Notes: generated by a model from the letters alone, not told the origin. Shown: positions 33,145 to 42,449, counted from the first letter of the stretch. The stretch: DNA of 64,000 nt from Rhodoferax sp. (GCF_018780565.1 NZ_JADMJN010000015.1:62001-126000); one strand, 5' to 3'. Numbers and translations are program-made.

Positions 33145-35082
33145 TCAATTCAGGGTGATCGCAGTCACAACGCGAAAGGTGATGAACGACGCCACATAGG
33201 CCAGGGCAAATAGATAGGCGGCCATCAAGGCCGGGTAGCGCCAGGAATTGGTTTCACGTTTCACAATGACCAGGGTCGAAATACATTGCGGCGCAAAGAC
33301 GTACCACGCCAGCAGGGCGTAGGCGGTTGCAAGCGACCAACCCTGCGCAATGATGGGGCTCAGGGCGTTTGCGGTTTCTTCACCCGTGGCCGACAGGGCG
33401 TAGACCGTACCCAGCGCCCCCACGGCAACTTCGCGTGCCGCCATGCCGGGCACCAGTGCGATGGAGATCTGCCAGTTGAATCCAATGGGTGCAAACACCA
33501 CCTCCAGCGCGTGCCCCAGCATGCCGGCAAAGCTGTACTGGATGGCGGCCCCCGTGGCTCCGTCGGGCGGACCTGGAAAAGTCGCCAGAAACCACAAAAG
33601 CACCATCACCGCAAAAATGATCGTGCCCACGCGCTGCAGGAATATGCCTGCGCGCTGCCAAAGCCCGAGCAGGAGGTTGCGCAGGTTGGGCATCCGGTAG
33701 GGGGGCAACTCCAGCATCAGCGGCTGGTAACTGCTTTTCATCCAGGTGCGCTTGAAGACCCAGGCGACTGCCATGGCCGATAGGATGCCGGCGGCGTACA
33801 GGCCAAACAGGGTCAGCCCTTGCAGGTTGAAGGGGCCCACATCGCGCCGCGGCACAAAGGCGCCGATCAGCAAGGCATACAAGGGTAATCGCGCCGAACA
33901 GGTCATCAGCGGGGCGACCATGATCGTGGCCAGACGATCCCGCCAGTTGGGGATGGTGCGGGTGGCCATGATGCCGGGAATGGCGCAGGCAAAGCTGGAC
34001 AGAAGGGGAATGAAGGCCCGCCCCGACAAGCCGACCTTGCCCATGACGTTGTCCAGCAAAAATGCAGCACGTGGCAGGTAGCCGGAATCTTCCAGGATGA
34101 GGATGAAGAAGAACAGGATCAGGATTTGTGGCAGAAATACCACCACGCCCCCCAGTCCCGCCACCACGCCATCGACCAGCAGGCTTTGCAACATGCCTGG
34201 CGGCATATGGACCCGGACGAAATCGCCAACAGCCGCAACCATTGCCTTGATCATGTCCATGGGCAGATTGGCCCAGGAGAAAACAGCCTGGAAAACCAGC
34301 AGCAACAGGGCCGCCAGAAGTACCAGGCCCCAGACAGGGTGCATCACCACGGTATCGATACGGTGGTTGAAGCGTTGAATTTTGGGTGCCAGGGGGACCG
34401 AAACGGCCAGGATCTGATTGACTTGCCGTTGAAGATTCAGTTGATCAGGCAGCGCCTGGTGTGAAACTTGCCGCCCTGCTTTTGTCAAAGCATCGCTTTG
34501 CAGTGCATTCTGGGTAGCTTCCAGGAGGGCATCCCGTCCGTTTTCCACGACATGGCCGGCCCGGCGCAACAGCCAGTTGCCCAACAGGCTGTTGTCGACG
34601 GCAACGGTCTCCACGACCGGCAAATTGAGTTCGGCCGAGAGCCTGGATACATCAATCTTGAGTCCGTTCCTGCGTGCCACATCCATCATGTTCAAGGCCA
34701 CCACGATAGGGCGACCGAGTGTCAGGAGCTGCAGCACCAGCCGCAGGTTCATGCGCAAGTTGGTGGCATCCACCACGGCAATGATCGCATCGGGCATTAC
34801 TTCACCCGGACGTCGCCCCATCAGCACATCGCAGGTCACCATTTCGTCGGCGGTGGTGGGGTTCAGGCTGTAGGTGCCCGGCAAATCCACGATCGCCAGA
34901 GGGGTGCCGTCTGGCAGCTGGACGCTCCCTTGCTTTCGCTCGATCGTGACGCCTGCGTAATTGGCCACCTTCTGATGGGCCCCCGTCAGCAGGTTGAACA
35001 GGGCAGTTTTGCCGCAATTAGGATTGCCGACCAGTGCGACGCATGCGGGTTGCTGGAGCACTGTGTCTGGTATTTTGCTCAT
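33145..35082 (-). CDS. feoB: Ferrous iron transporter FeoB
   Basis: A 645-residue inner-membrane Fe(II) transporter with an N-terminal G-domain: G1 VGNPNCGKTALFNLLTG, G2 YAGVTIER, G3 VDLPGTYSL and G4 LNMMD. Then come the helical region and the membrane part with two Gate domains, including LSSFACAIPGIMATR and LPLYALLIGAFVP, ending with VFAPQCISTLVIVKRETNSWR. It is shorter than E. coli FeoB (773) but typical of this branch. It overlaps feoA by four bases (35079-35082). Confidence 0.96.
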   Translation of the reverse strand: MSKIPDTVLQQPACVALVGNPNCGKTALFNLLTGAHQKVANYAGVTIERKQGSVQLPDGTPLAIVDLPGTYSLNPTTADEMVTCDVLMGRRPGEVMPDAIIAVVDATNLRMNLRLVLQLLTLGRPIVVALNMMDVARRNGLKIDVSRLSAELNLPVVETVAVDNSLLGNWLLRRAGHVVENGRDALLEATQNALQSDALTKAGRQVSHQALPDQLNLQRQVNQILAVSVPLAPKIQRFNHRIDTVVMHPVWGLVLLAALLLLVFQAVFSWANLPMDMIKAMVAAVGDFVRVHMPPGMLQSLLVDGVVAGLGGVVVFLPQILILFFFILILEDSGYLPRAAFLLDNVMGKVGLSGRAFIPLLSSFACAIPGIMATRTIPNWRDRLATIMVAPLMTCSARLPLYALLIGAFVPRRDVGPFNLQGLTLFGLYAAGILSAMAVAWVFKRTWMKSSYQPLMLELPPYRMPNLRNLLLGLWQRAGIFLQRVGTIIFAVMVLLWFLATFPGPPDGATGAAIQYSFAGMLGHALEVVFAPIGFNWQISIALVPGMAAREVAVGALGTVYALSATGEETANALSPIIAQGWSLATAYALLAWYVFAPQCISTLVIVKRETNSWRYPALMAAYLFALAYVASFITFRVVTAITLN

Positions 35083-35387
35083 GAATGAGTCGTCGGGACG
35101 CGATCACTGACCTCGATGCACGAGGCCTCAAGGCTTCGCAGTGCAAAAACGGTTTCACCGATTTGAACCGCAATGGGGTCGCGTCCGCCAGGGCCACGCC
35201 GCAAAACCGTCACGATCTCGCCGGGCAAAAAGCCCAATTCACCAAGTCGCCGGGTGACAGCCGCATCATCGCCAGTGCCCAAGGGCTCGCTCAAACTGAC
35301 AACGGCGGTGCTGCTGTTGGCGGCCATTTGGTCAAGTGTGCGGCGGGCTACAGGCCGAGCGGCGGCCTTCAATGAGGTGTGAGGCAT
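35079..35387 (-). CDS. feoA: Ferrous iron transport protein FeoA
   Basis: A 102-residue SH3-like cytosolic partner of FeoB. The core reads RRLGELGFLPGEIVTVLRRGPGGRDPIAVQIGETVFALRSLEASCIEV, the family signature, after a 30-residue Ala-rich extension. ATG 35387 is the first ATG; a TTG two codons upstream is less likely. The stop overlaps the feoB start (ATGA). Its upstream region carries a promoter, a Fur-like box and an FNR-like box. Confidence 0.92.
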   Translation of the reverse strand: MPHTSLKAAARPVARRTLDQMAANSSTAVVSLSEPLGTGDDAAVTRRLGELGFLPGEIVTVLRRGPGGRDPIAVQIGETVFALRSLEASCIEVSDRVPTTHS

Positions 35388-35445
35388 GAGCAATGAGAAA
35401 GGAATGACGTTACGACACCCGAATGAGCGCCGACCAGCCGCTCAC

Positions 35446-35474
35446 AGTATAGGCAAAACTCGGCTTAATAGCAA
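35446..35474 (-). promoter_or_regulatory. Sigma-70 promoter of feoAB
   Basis: On the minus strand TTGCTA (35474-35469), 17 bases, TATACT (35451-35446), with the start expected near 35440 and a leader of about 50 bases. An alternative -10 (TCTTAT, 35489-35484) sits at the right distance for FNR activation from a site centred at -41.5. Confidence 0.5.
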
Positions 35475-35488
35475 TGATTCTCAATAAG
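35470..35488. promoter_or_regulatory. Fur-like box upstream of feoA
   Basis: AGCAATGATTCTCAATAAG matches the 19-bp Fur consensus at 11 positions, with the core AATGATTCTCA intact. It overlaps the -35 of the feoAB promoter. Confidence 0.6.
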
Positions 35489-35512
35489 ATTGGTGGTGTG
35501 TCGGGGGTCGAC

Positions 35513-35526
35513 TTGATGCAAATCAA
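35513..35526. promoter_or_regulatory. Perfect FNR/Anr-type box upstream of feoAB
   Basis: TTGAT-GCAA-ATCAA is the full FNR consensus. It lies 37-50 bases upstream of the Fur-like box and overlaps the last codons of the ppsR gene. Oxygen-regulated activation of ferrous iron uptake by FNR is established in E. coli; the link here is inferred from position. Confidence 0.6.
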
Positions 35527-36344
35527 TAAGTAAGCCGTTCAGGTCTGATTTCCTGAAGAATCGTGGTGGCGATCTCTTCGATAGACTTGGTTGTGGTCGA
35601 CAGCCATCGGATGCCGGCCCGGCGCATCATCGATTCGGCTTCACTGACCTCCATGCGGCAATTTTCCAGGGACGCATAAACCGAGTTGGGCCGGCGTTCG
35701 TTCCGGATCTCGCTCAAGCGTTCGGGTTGAATCGTCAGTCCGAAGATCTTGTTCTGATGGGGCTTGAGGGCTGGCGGCAAATGACGCCGTTCAAAGTCCT
35801 CTGGAATCAGGGGGTAGTTGGACGCCTTGAGTCCATATTGCATCGCCAGATACAGCGACGTCGGTGTTTTCCCGCTCCGGCTGACGCCAACCAGAATGAC
35901 ATCCGAATGTTCAAGGTCGCGGTGCGATTGCCCGTCATCATGTGCCAGGGAGAAGTTGATGGCTTCGATGCGCGACTGGTATTCCTTGCTCTTGCTGGCA
36001 TCGCTGAAACGACCCACGCGGTGATGGGATTTGAGCTTGAGCTCGGTTTCAAGCGGGTGCACGAAGGTGCCGAACATGTCCAGCAGCAGTCCCTGACAGC
36101 CGTCGGTGATGACCTTGAGCACCTCCATGTTGACCAGGGTCGTGAACACAATGGGGCGCTTGCCGTCCACCGTACCCGCGTGGTTGATTTGTCGCACGGC
36201 CTGGTGGGCCTTGTCGACAGAGTCAATGAAGGGCAGGCGGACATGGCGGGATTTAACCTCAAACTGGGCCAGGATGGCGTTGCCAAAGGTTTCCGCGGTG
36301 ATGCCGGTACCGTCGGAAATAAAGAATACAGTTCTGTTGGGCAT
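35523..36344 (-). CDS. ppsR: PEP synthase regulatory protein (kinase/pyrophosphorylase, DUF299)
   Basis: A 273-residue bifunctional enzyme that uses ADP to inactivate phosphoenolpyruvate synthase by threonine phosphorylation and reverses this with phosphate. It has the family start RTVFFISDGTGITAETFG and the P-loop-like GVSRSGKTPTSLYLAMQYG, and ends with RWLSTTTKSIEEIATTIL. It is divergent from its target ppsA, which lies 226 bases away; this pairing is the usual arrangement. Confidence 0.94.
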   Translation of the reverse strand: MPNRTVFFISDGTGITAETFGNAILAQFEVKSRHVRLPFIDSVDKAHQAVRQINHAGTVDGKRPIVFTTLVNMEVLKVITDGCQGLLLDMFGTFVHPLETELKLKSHHRVGRFSDASKSKEYQSRIEAINFSLAHDDGQSHRDLEHSDVILVGVSRSGKTPTSLYLAMQYGLKASNYPLIPEDFERRHLPPALKPHQNKIFGLTIQPERLSEIRNERRPNSVYASLENCRMEVSEAESMMRRAGIRWLSTTTKSIEEIATTILQEIRPERLTY

Positions 36345-36570
36345 GGTAGGTAATGGCTCGGTTGGCTTTCAGCATTCTGCAAGGACGACCTGAATTGTGG
36401 GCCGGTTCGCGGCCTACAATGGCAACAATCTAACCGAATTTTTTCGTGCATTGCACTGGCCGACAAGAACAACAACGATTCGCCAGATTGCTTTCACGGC
36501 TGAAGCTGTGCGGCACCAGACTGCTTGGCTTCATGTATTGAACCGCTTTTAACTTCTGGAGCTATGTCCC

Positions 36571-38964
36571 ATGTCTGCACTTTTCAATCCGACCGATCTG
36601 GTCGTACCGTTTGAAAATCTGAGAATGACTGATGTTGAGGCGGTTGGCGGTAAAAACGCCAGCCTCGGCGAAATGATTTCACATTTGCCTTCGGGCGTCA
36701 AAGTACCCACCGGTTTTGCGACGACGGCCCACGCCTTCCGTGATTTCCTCGCCTTCGAGGACCTCGGTGGCAGGATCAATGCCAAGCTCAGTGCGCTGGA
36801 TACCGAAGACGTGAGGGTTCTGGCGCAGGTTGGGGCCGAGATTCGCGCGCTGGTTGAGGTACAGCCTTTTCCCGCTGATCTTGAACAGGCGATTCGCGGT
36901 GCTTTTGCCACCTTGAGTGCCGGCAACCCGCAGGCTTCGTTTGCCGTTCGTTCGTCCGCCACTGCGGAAGATTTGCCGGATGCTTCATTTGCCGGGCAGC
37001 AGGAGACCTTCCTGAATGTGGTTGGCATCGAGGAAATTCTTCACAAAATCAGGGAGGTGTTCGCTTCCCTGTACAACGACCGAGCCATCAGTTACCGTGT
37101 GCACAAAGGCTTTGCCCATGAACATGTTGCCTTGAGTGCTGGCATTCAGCGCATGGTGCGCTCCGATTTGGGTGCTGCGGGCGTCATGTTCACCATTGAC
37201 ACCGAGTCGGGTTTTGAAGACGTCGTGTTCATCACCTCCAGTTACGGCCTGGGTGAGACCGTTGTGCAGGGCGCGGTGAATCCGGATGAGTTTTATGTGC
37301 ACAAGCCAATGCTCAAGGCAGGCAAACGGGCGGTGATTCGTCGCAGTCTGGGCTCCAAGTTGATCCAGATGCAGTTCACGACAGCCGAAGAAAAGGCCGC
37401 CAGCGGCAAGTTGGTGAAGACAACCGATGTCCCGACTGAGTTGCGTAATCGGTATTCACTGACCGATGCCGATGTCGAGAAGCTGGCTTCTTATGCCTTG
37501 GTGATTGAGCAGCACTATGGTCGAGCCATGGACATTGAATGGGGTAAAGATGGCCTGGACGGTGAACTTTATATTCTGCAGGCTCGCCCGGAGACGGTGA
37601 AGAGTCAGGCTGCGGGCAAGGTTGAATACCGCTACAAACTCAAGGGCAAGAGTGCGGTGATCGTCGAAGGGCGCGCGATCGGCCAGAAAATTGGTACCGG
37701 TCCGGTCCGCATCGTGCACAACATCAGCGAGATGGATAAGGTCCAGCCCGGTGACGTGCTCGTGACCGACATGACCGATCCCAATTGGGAGCCGGTGATG
37801 AAGCGGGCCTCCGCGATTGTGACCAACCGCGGCGGGCGTACCTGCCATGCTGCCATCATTGCGCGCGAACTGGGTATTCCCGCTGTGGTGGGTTGTGGCC
37901 ATGCGAGCGAGGTTCTCAAAGACGGCATGTTGGTGACCGTGAGCTGCGCCGAGGGTGACACTGGCTTGATTTATGACGGTTTGCTTGAAACCGAAGTCAC
38001 CGAGGTGCAGCGTGGGACCATGCCTCAAATTGCCGTCAAGATCATGATGAATGTTGGCAATCCTCAGCTGGCTTTTGACTTTTGCCAGCTCCCCAATGAG
38101 GGTGTTGGCCTGGCGCGTCTGGAGTTCATCATCAATAACAACATTGGCGTGCATCCCAAGGCGATTCTGGACTACCCCAATATTGATGCAGATTTGAAGA
38201 AGGCGGTCGAGTCCGTCGCGCGCGGCCATGCTTCTCCCCGGGCTTTTTATGTGGACCGGGTGGCCGAAGGCGTAGCCACGATTGCTGCCGCGTTCTGGCC
38301 CAAGCCGGTCATTGTGCGTCTGTCGGATTTCAAGAGCAATGAGTACCGAAAACTGATTGGTGGCAGCCGTTACGAGCCTGAGGAAGAGAATCCCATGCTC
38401 GGTTTCCGTGGCGCGGCGCGCTATGTCAGTGCCGATTTTGGCGAGGCGTTTGCGATGGAGTGCGAAGCGCTCAAACGCGTACGACAGGATATGGGCCTGA
38501 GCAATGTCCAGGTGATGGTTCCTTTTGTGCGAACACTGGGACAGGCCAGGAAAGTGACCGAGCTTTTGGCCACCCACGGACTCAAGAGGGGTGAAAACGG
38601 GCTCAAGATCATCATGATGTGCGAAATTCCGAGCAACGCTATTTTGGCGACGGAGTTTTTGCAGTACTTCGATGGTTTCTCGATCGGCTCCAACGATTTG
38701 ACTCAGCTCACTTTGGGGCTTGACCGTGATTCCGGTCTGGAGCTGCTGGCCGCTGACTTTGATGAACGCGACCCTGCGGTGACGGCTCTTATCAGCCAAG
38801 CCATCAACGCTTGCAAGGCTCAAGGCAAATACATCGGCATTTGCGGTCAGGGTCCCAGCGACCACCCTGATTTTGCCGAGTGGCTGGCCAAGGAGGGGAT
38901 TTCCTCAATCTCCCTGAATCCCGACTCAGTGGTCGCAACCTGGCAAAGGCTGGCTGGGCAATAG
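36571..38964 (+). CDS. ppsA: Phosphoenolpyruvate synthase
   Basis: A 797-residue enzyme that makes PEP from pyruvate and ATP for gluconeogenesis. It has the N-terminal ATP-grasp domain (GGKNASLGEMI, AVRSSATAEDLPDASFAGQQET), the swivelling phosphohistidine domain (GGRTCHAAIIARELGIPAVVG, His near residue 430), and the PEP-binding barrel with FSIGSNDLTQLTLG and catalytic Cys in GICGQGPSDHP. Length equals E. coli PpsA (792). GGAG lies nine bases before the ATG. The 226-base divergent gap to ppsR contains a TACAAT-like -10 at 36414-36419 but no clear -35. Confidence 0.96.
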   Translation: MSALFNPTDLVVPFENLRMTDVEAVGGKNASLGEMISHLPSGVKVPTGFATTAHAFRDFLAFEDLGGRINAKLSALDTEDVRVLAQVGAEIRALVEVQPFPADLEQAIRGAFATLSAGNPQASFAVRSSATAEDLPDASFAGQQETFLNVVGIEEILHKIREVFASLYNDRAISYRVHKGFAHEHVALSAGIQRMVRSDLGAAGVMFTIDTESGFEDVVFITSSYGLGETVVQGAVNPDEFYVHKPMLKAGKRAVIRRSLGSKLIQMQFTTAEEKAASGKLVKTTDVPTELRNRYSLTDADVEKLASYALVIEQHYGRAMDIEWGKDGLDGELYILQARPETVKSQAAGKVEYRYKLKGKSAVIVEGRAIGQKIGTGPVRIVHNISEMDKVQPGDVLVTDMTDPNWEPVMKRASAIVTNRGGRTCHAAIIARELGIPAVVGCGHASEVLKDGMLVTVSCAEGDTGLIYDGLLETEVTEVQRGTMPQIAVKIMMNVGNPQLAFDFCQLPNEGVGLARLEFIINNNIGVHPKAILDYPNIDADLKKAVESVARGHASPRAFYVDRVAEGVATIAAAFWPKPVIVRLSDFKSNEYRKLIGGSRYEPEEENPMLGFRGAARYVSADFGEAFAMECEALKRVRQDMGLSNVQVMVPFVRTLGQARKVTELLATHGLKRGENGLKIIMMCEIPSNAILATEFLQYFDGFSIGSNDLTQLTLGLDRDSGLELLAADFDERDPAVTALISQAINACKAQGKYIGICGQGPSDHPDFAEWLAKEGISSISLNPDSVVATWQRLAGQ

Positions 38965-38973
38965 CAAACCCCT

Positions 38974-41319
38974 ATGGGCGATGGCATCTCGCGATGTCAT
39001 GATGTGGCGATGTTGAATCCAGCCTTGGGGACGAGTGAGCGAGAACCGGTTTCAGGCGGATTTCGCTTGCATGGCTGGCTTCTCGCGACTTGGTTCGCGG
39101 CATCGTTCGGCATCGTCTTTTTTGCGCGTGACCTGCAAATGATTGTGGGCAATTGGCCGGTGGGCTACTGGTTTGCAGCGCAAGGCAGTGTCTTCATTTT
39201 TATCGCCATCGTTGCGGTGTTTGCCTGGGTTGCCAACAGGCGTGATGGCGCGGTCTCGGTCGGCGATGTGGCCTATGCCAATTACCGGCATCGCTTGCAC
39301 CGGAAATTTGCCATCTATGTCGTTTGCCTGCTGGTTTTTCTGCTGGCCCTGGCTTTTGCCGAACGGCTTGGTCTGAAGAAGGCGTGGGTGGGCGCCATTT
39401 TCCTTTTTGCCACGGTGGGCTTGTATGCGGTGATTGGTATCTACGGCCGCACCTCGGATGCTTCAGAGTACTACGTGGCGGGCCGCAGCATCCCTGCCGT
39501 GTACAACGGTATGGCAACCGCCGCCGACTGGATGAGTGCCGCCTCTTTCATCAGCATGGCTGGCGGGCTTTATTTGCAGGGCTTTTCCGGCACTGAATCG
39601 CAGCCGGGCGGTTTGGTTTACGTCCTGGGCTGGACGGGCGGGTTCTGTCTGGTTGCCTTGTTGGTCGCGCCTTATCTGCGCAGGCTGGGCCTGTACACCA
39701 TTCCGGACTATTTCGGGGTTCGCTTTGGTGGACGCTGGCCCCGTGTGATTGCTGCGTCTGCCGCCGTTCTGTGTTCTTTTACGTATGTTGTTGCGCAAAT
39801 TTATGGCGTAGGACTTATCACATCGCGACTGACAGGGGTGCAATTTGAAATCGGCATATTGCTGGGCCTGGGCGGGGTGCTGGTGTGTTCATTTCTGGGG
39901 GGGATGCGGGCCGTGACCTGGACCCAGGTGACGCAGTATGTCGTTTTGATTCTGGCCTTTTTGATTCCGGTGTCCTGGCTGGCCTACAAGCAGCTTGGAA
40001 ATCCAATGGCGCCGTTCGTCTACGGCCAGCAGCTGCCCAAAATTGCAGAGCTGGAGCGACAACTGTCCAGTTCGTCGGCGGAGTTGCAGGTGACGGACGA
40101 ATACGCCCGGCTTGCACAGGTCTATGAATTGAAGCTGCGAAACATCGAGGCGTCGCTGGAGAGTGATCGCAAGACAGCGCGGGAGAAAATTCGTGTGCTC
40201 AATGAGAAGCGTGCCGACGAAGCCATCGTGGTTGCTGCGCGACGCGAATTGGCGGCGCTGCCCAAAGATGTGGCATCTGCCCAGGAACGCTGGACGCGCG
40301 CCAAGCAGGACAACCTGGATCGGGCCAAACCGCTGGGCGGCATGCCCGTGCATGTCAAGCCATTTGCCGGGGACCCCCAAGGCAGCGTGGCGGAGCAGCA
40401 GGCGTTCGACATTTCCCGTCGCAATTTTCTGGCCTTGATGTTTTGCCTGATGGTGGGTACCGCTGGTTTGCCCCACTTGCTGACCCGTTTTTACACGACC
40501 CGTACGGTTGCGGAGGCACGAACTTCTGTGGCCTGGTCGCTTTTCTTTATTGCACTGCTGTATCTGGCGGCGCCGGCTTTGGCCGTTCTGGTGAAGTTTG
40601 AAGTGATGAGTCAACTGGTGGGGCAGAACATTGATGCCCTGCCGGCCTGGATTGGACAATGGGCGAAGGTCGATCCGACCCTGATCTCGGTCAGCGACGT
40701 CAATGGCGACCGGATTCTTCAGTTTGCGGAACTCAAGCTGGGGGCGGATATTGTGATGCTGGCTACACCGGAGCTTGGTGGCATGCCCTATGTGGTGTCC
40801 GGCCTTGTCGCGGCGGGCGGCTTGGCTGCTGCACTTTCGACTGCGGATGGGTTGTTGCTGACCATTGGCAATGCGTTGGCGCACGATTTTTTCTTCAAAG
40901 GCGAGAGCGACAGGGTGGGCGCTGTGCGACGGGTGATGTTGTCGAAGTTTGCGTTGCTGGTCGTGGCGCTTGCCGCCGCCTATGTGGCCGCTCAGCGTCC
41001 GGCCGATATCCTTTATCTGGTATCAGCATCCTTTTCCCTGGCAGGTGCCGCCTTTGTGCCTGCGATGGTTTTGGGTATCTTCTGGGTAAGGACAACGCGG
41101 CAAGCGGCAGTTGCCGGCATGCTCGCTGGATTGGGTTTGACCATCTACTACATGGCTGTGAACGCGGTCCCCATCAGATCGGCGCTGAACCTGCCTGGCA
41201 GCGGGCTGTGGTTTGGCATTCAGCCAATTTCTTCCGGGGTGTTTGGCGTTGCGGCCGGCGTCCTGGTCATTGTGGTGGTCAGCCTTTTTACCCGTTCTGC
41301 TGACTTGCCAAAAGACTGA
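38974..41319 (+). CDS. Sodium:solute symporter, VC_2705-type large subfamily (ActP-like)
   Basis: An inner-membrane Na+-coupled symporter of 781 residues, longer than standard SSS proteins (about 550). The family core is clear: YYVAGRSIPAVYNGMATAADWMSAASFISMAG, GFCLVALLVAPYLRRLGLYTIPDYFGVRF and the later GTAGLPHLLTRFYTT. Between about residues 345 and 475 lies a hydrophilic, coiled-coil-like insertion rich in Glu, Arg and Ala (ELERQLSSSSAELQ..., NEKRADEAIVVAARRELA), as known for this subfamily. It starts nine bases after ppsA; acetate or pyruvate uptake would fit. The start is uncertain (38974 or 39010), with no good ribosome site for either. Confidence 0.88.
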   Translation: MGDGISRCHDVAMLNPALGTSEREPVSGGFRLHGWLLATWFAASFGIVFFARDLQMIVGNWPVGYWFAAQGSVFIFIAIVAVFAWVANRRDGAVSVGDVAYANYRHRLHRKFAIYVVCLLVFLLALAFAERLGLKKAWVGAIFLFATVGLYAVIGIYGRTSDASEYYVAGRSIPAVYNGMATAADWMSAASFISMAGGLYLQGFSGTESQPGGLVYVLGWTGGFCLVALLVAPYLRRLGLYTIPDYFGVRFGGRWPRVIAASAAVLCSFTYVVAQIYGVGLITSRLTGVQFEIGILLGLGGVLVCSFLGGMRAVTWTQVTQYVVLILAFLIPVSWLAYKQLGNPMAPFVYGQQLPKIAELERQLSSSSAELQVTDEYARLAQVYELKLRNIEASLESDRKTAREKIRVLNEKRADEAIVVAARRELAALPKDVASAQERWTRAKQDNLDRAKPLGGMPVHVKPFAGDPQGSVAEQQAFDISRRNFLALMFCLMVGTAGLPHLLTRFYTTRTVAEARTSVAWSLFFIALLYLAAPALAVLVKFEVMSQLVGQNIDALPAWIGQWAKVDPTLISVSDVNGDRILQFAELKLGADIVMLATPELGGMPYVVSGLVAAGGLAAALSTADGLLLTIGNALAHDFFFKGESDRVGAVRRVMLSKFALLVVALAAAYVAAQRPADILYLVSASFSLAGAAFVPAMVLGIFWVRTTRQAAVAGMLAGLGLTIYYMAVNAVPIRSALNLPGSGLWFGIQPISSGVFGVAAGVLVIVVVSLFTRSADLPKD

Positions 41320-41346
41320 TGCGAAACCCTTGTGTGAAGGATGGCA

Positions 41347-41352
41347 TATAAT
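41347..41352 (+). promoter_or_regulatory. -10 box of the rpsF operon
   Basis: A perfect TATAAT, 83 bases before the rpsF start and after the symporter gene. No good -35 box at 16-18 bases. Confidence 0.45.
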
Positions 41353-41390
41353 GCTGGGCTTCGCCTTGCCATACCTCAATTAGACGCTGA

Positions 41391-41422
41391 GGGTGGCTTT
41401 TTCTGCCCAATCCGGGCCATCC
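41391..41422 (+). promoter_or_regulatory. Candidate S6:S18 autoregulatory leader hairpin
   Basis: GGGTGGC (41391-41397) pairs with GCCATCC (41416-41422). Inside, GCCC-AATCC-GGGC can form a second stem presenting CCG. The structure ends two bases before the AAGGAG of rpsF. S6:S18-binding leader motifs with a conserved CCG are known before rpsF in many bacteria. Whether this one fits the consensus needs a covariance-model search. Confidence 0.35.
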
Positions 41423-41435
41423 ACAAGGAGTATCA

Positions 41436-41801
41436 ATGCGTCATTACGAAATCATCCTCATGATCCATCCGGATCAGAGCGAACAAGTTCCCGCCATGCT
41501 GGAACGTTACAAAGGCATGATCACCGCAGGTGGCGGTAAAGTGCATCGCGTCGAAGACTGGGGTCGTCGTCAGCTGGTCTATATGATCAACAAGCTTGCC
41601 AAAGCTCATTACCTGTGCGTCAACATTGAGGCCGATCAGGCCGTGATGGCTGAACTGGAGCATGCTTTCAAGTTCAATGATGCAGTATTGCGTCATTTGA
41701 CAGTGTTGAAGAAAAAAGCCGATACCGGCCCATCTTCGATGATGAAAACTGTCGAACGTGAAGATGCCCGCAAAGCCCAACAGGCTGAATACCAGGCTTA
41801 A
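41436..41801 (+). CDS. rpsF: 30S ribosomal protein S6
   Basis: A 121-residue small-subunit protein that binds as a heterodimer with S18. It starts MRHYEIILMIHPDQSEQVP, with the core VHRVEDWGRRQLVYMINKLAKAHY and FKFNDAVLRHLTV. AAGGAG lies five bases before the ATG. It is the first gene of the rpsF-priB-rpsR-rplI operon. Confidence 0.97.
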   Translation: MRHYEIILMIHPDQSEQVPAMLERYKGMITAGGGKVHRVEDWGRRQLVYMINKLAKAHYLCVNIEADQAVMAELEHAFKFNDAVLRHLTVLKKKADTGPSSMMKTVEREDARKAQQAEYQA

Positions 41802-41809
41802 CGGCACGG

Positions 41810-42124
41810 TTGCCAGCTAGGAATGTGAGCGACGTTGTCAACCAGCTTGTTCTAACTGCCTGTATCGCTGAGCGTGATGCTCTGCGCTACACACCAGCCG
41901 GATTGCCGGCATTGAATATCAGACTTGAGCATGAGTCAGATGTCCAGGAAGCAGGGCAAACAAGGCAGGTCAAGGCAACGATCAAGGCAGTGGCTTTTGG
42001 TGCAATGGCTGAACGGCTTGGTAAACAGGCCTTGGGCAGTAACTGGAAGTTCATTGGCTTTTTGGCAACACCTCGCAACGGCAAGCACGTCGTGTTTCAC
42101 ATTCAAGAGTTTCAGCAAGATTAA
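41810..42124 (+). CDS. priB: Primosomal replication protein PriB (single-strand DNA-binding OB fold)
   Basis: A protein of about 100 residues of the PriB/SSB fold that helps load DnaB at stalled forks. NQLVLTACIAERDALRYTPAGLPALNIRLEHES and GNSW-like GSNWKFIGFLA match betaproteobacterial PriB, and its place between rpsF and rpsR is conserved. The start is unusual: there is no ATG. TTG 41810 or GTG 41825 are the candidates, and AGGA is too close to the GTG. Translation may be coupled to rpsF, whose stop is eight bases away. Confidence 0.9.
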   Translation: MPARNVSDVVNQLVLTACIAERDALRYTPAGLPALNIRLEHESDVQEAGQTRQVKATIKAVAFGAMAERLGKQALGSNWKFIGFLATPRNGKHVVFHIQEFQQD

Positions 42125-42153
42125 CGAATTCGTAAAAATTTAAGGAGTCCATC

Positions 42154-42438
42154 ATGGCCGGACCAAAACGTTTCAATAACAAAGACAAGCGCCCCAAGCG
42201 CCCAGCCCAGAATCTGCTGTTCAAGCGCAAGCGTTTTTGCCGCTTTACAGTGACTGGCGTTGAAGAGATCGATTACAAAGACATCGACACCCTTCGTGAT
42301 TTCATCGCCGAGAACGGCAAAATCATTCCTGCTCGCCTGACTGGCACCCGTGCCATTTTCCAGCGCCAGCTCAACACCGCTATCAAGCGCGCGCGTTTCC
42401 TCGCGATGCTGCCGTACAGCGATCAGCACAAGATCTAA
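42154..42438 (+). CDS. rpsR: 30S ribosomal protein S18
   Basis: A 94-residue partner of S6 in the platform of the small subunit. The core KRFCRFTVTGVEEIDYKDIDTLRDFIAENGKIIPARLTG is characteristic, ending in RARFLAMLPYSDQH. AAGGAG precedes the ATG. Confidence 0.97.
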   Translation: MAGPKRFNNKDKRPKRPAQNLLFKRKRFCRFTVTGVEEIDYKDIDTLRDFIAENGKIIPARLTGTRAIFQRQLNTAIKRARFLAMLPYSDQHKI

Positions 42439-42449
42439 GGAATACGACC

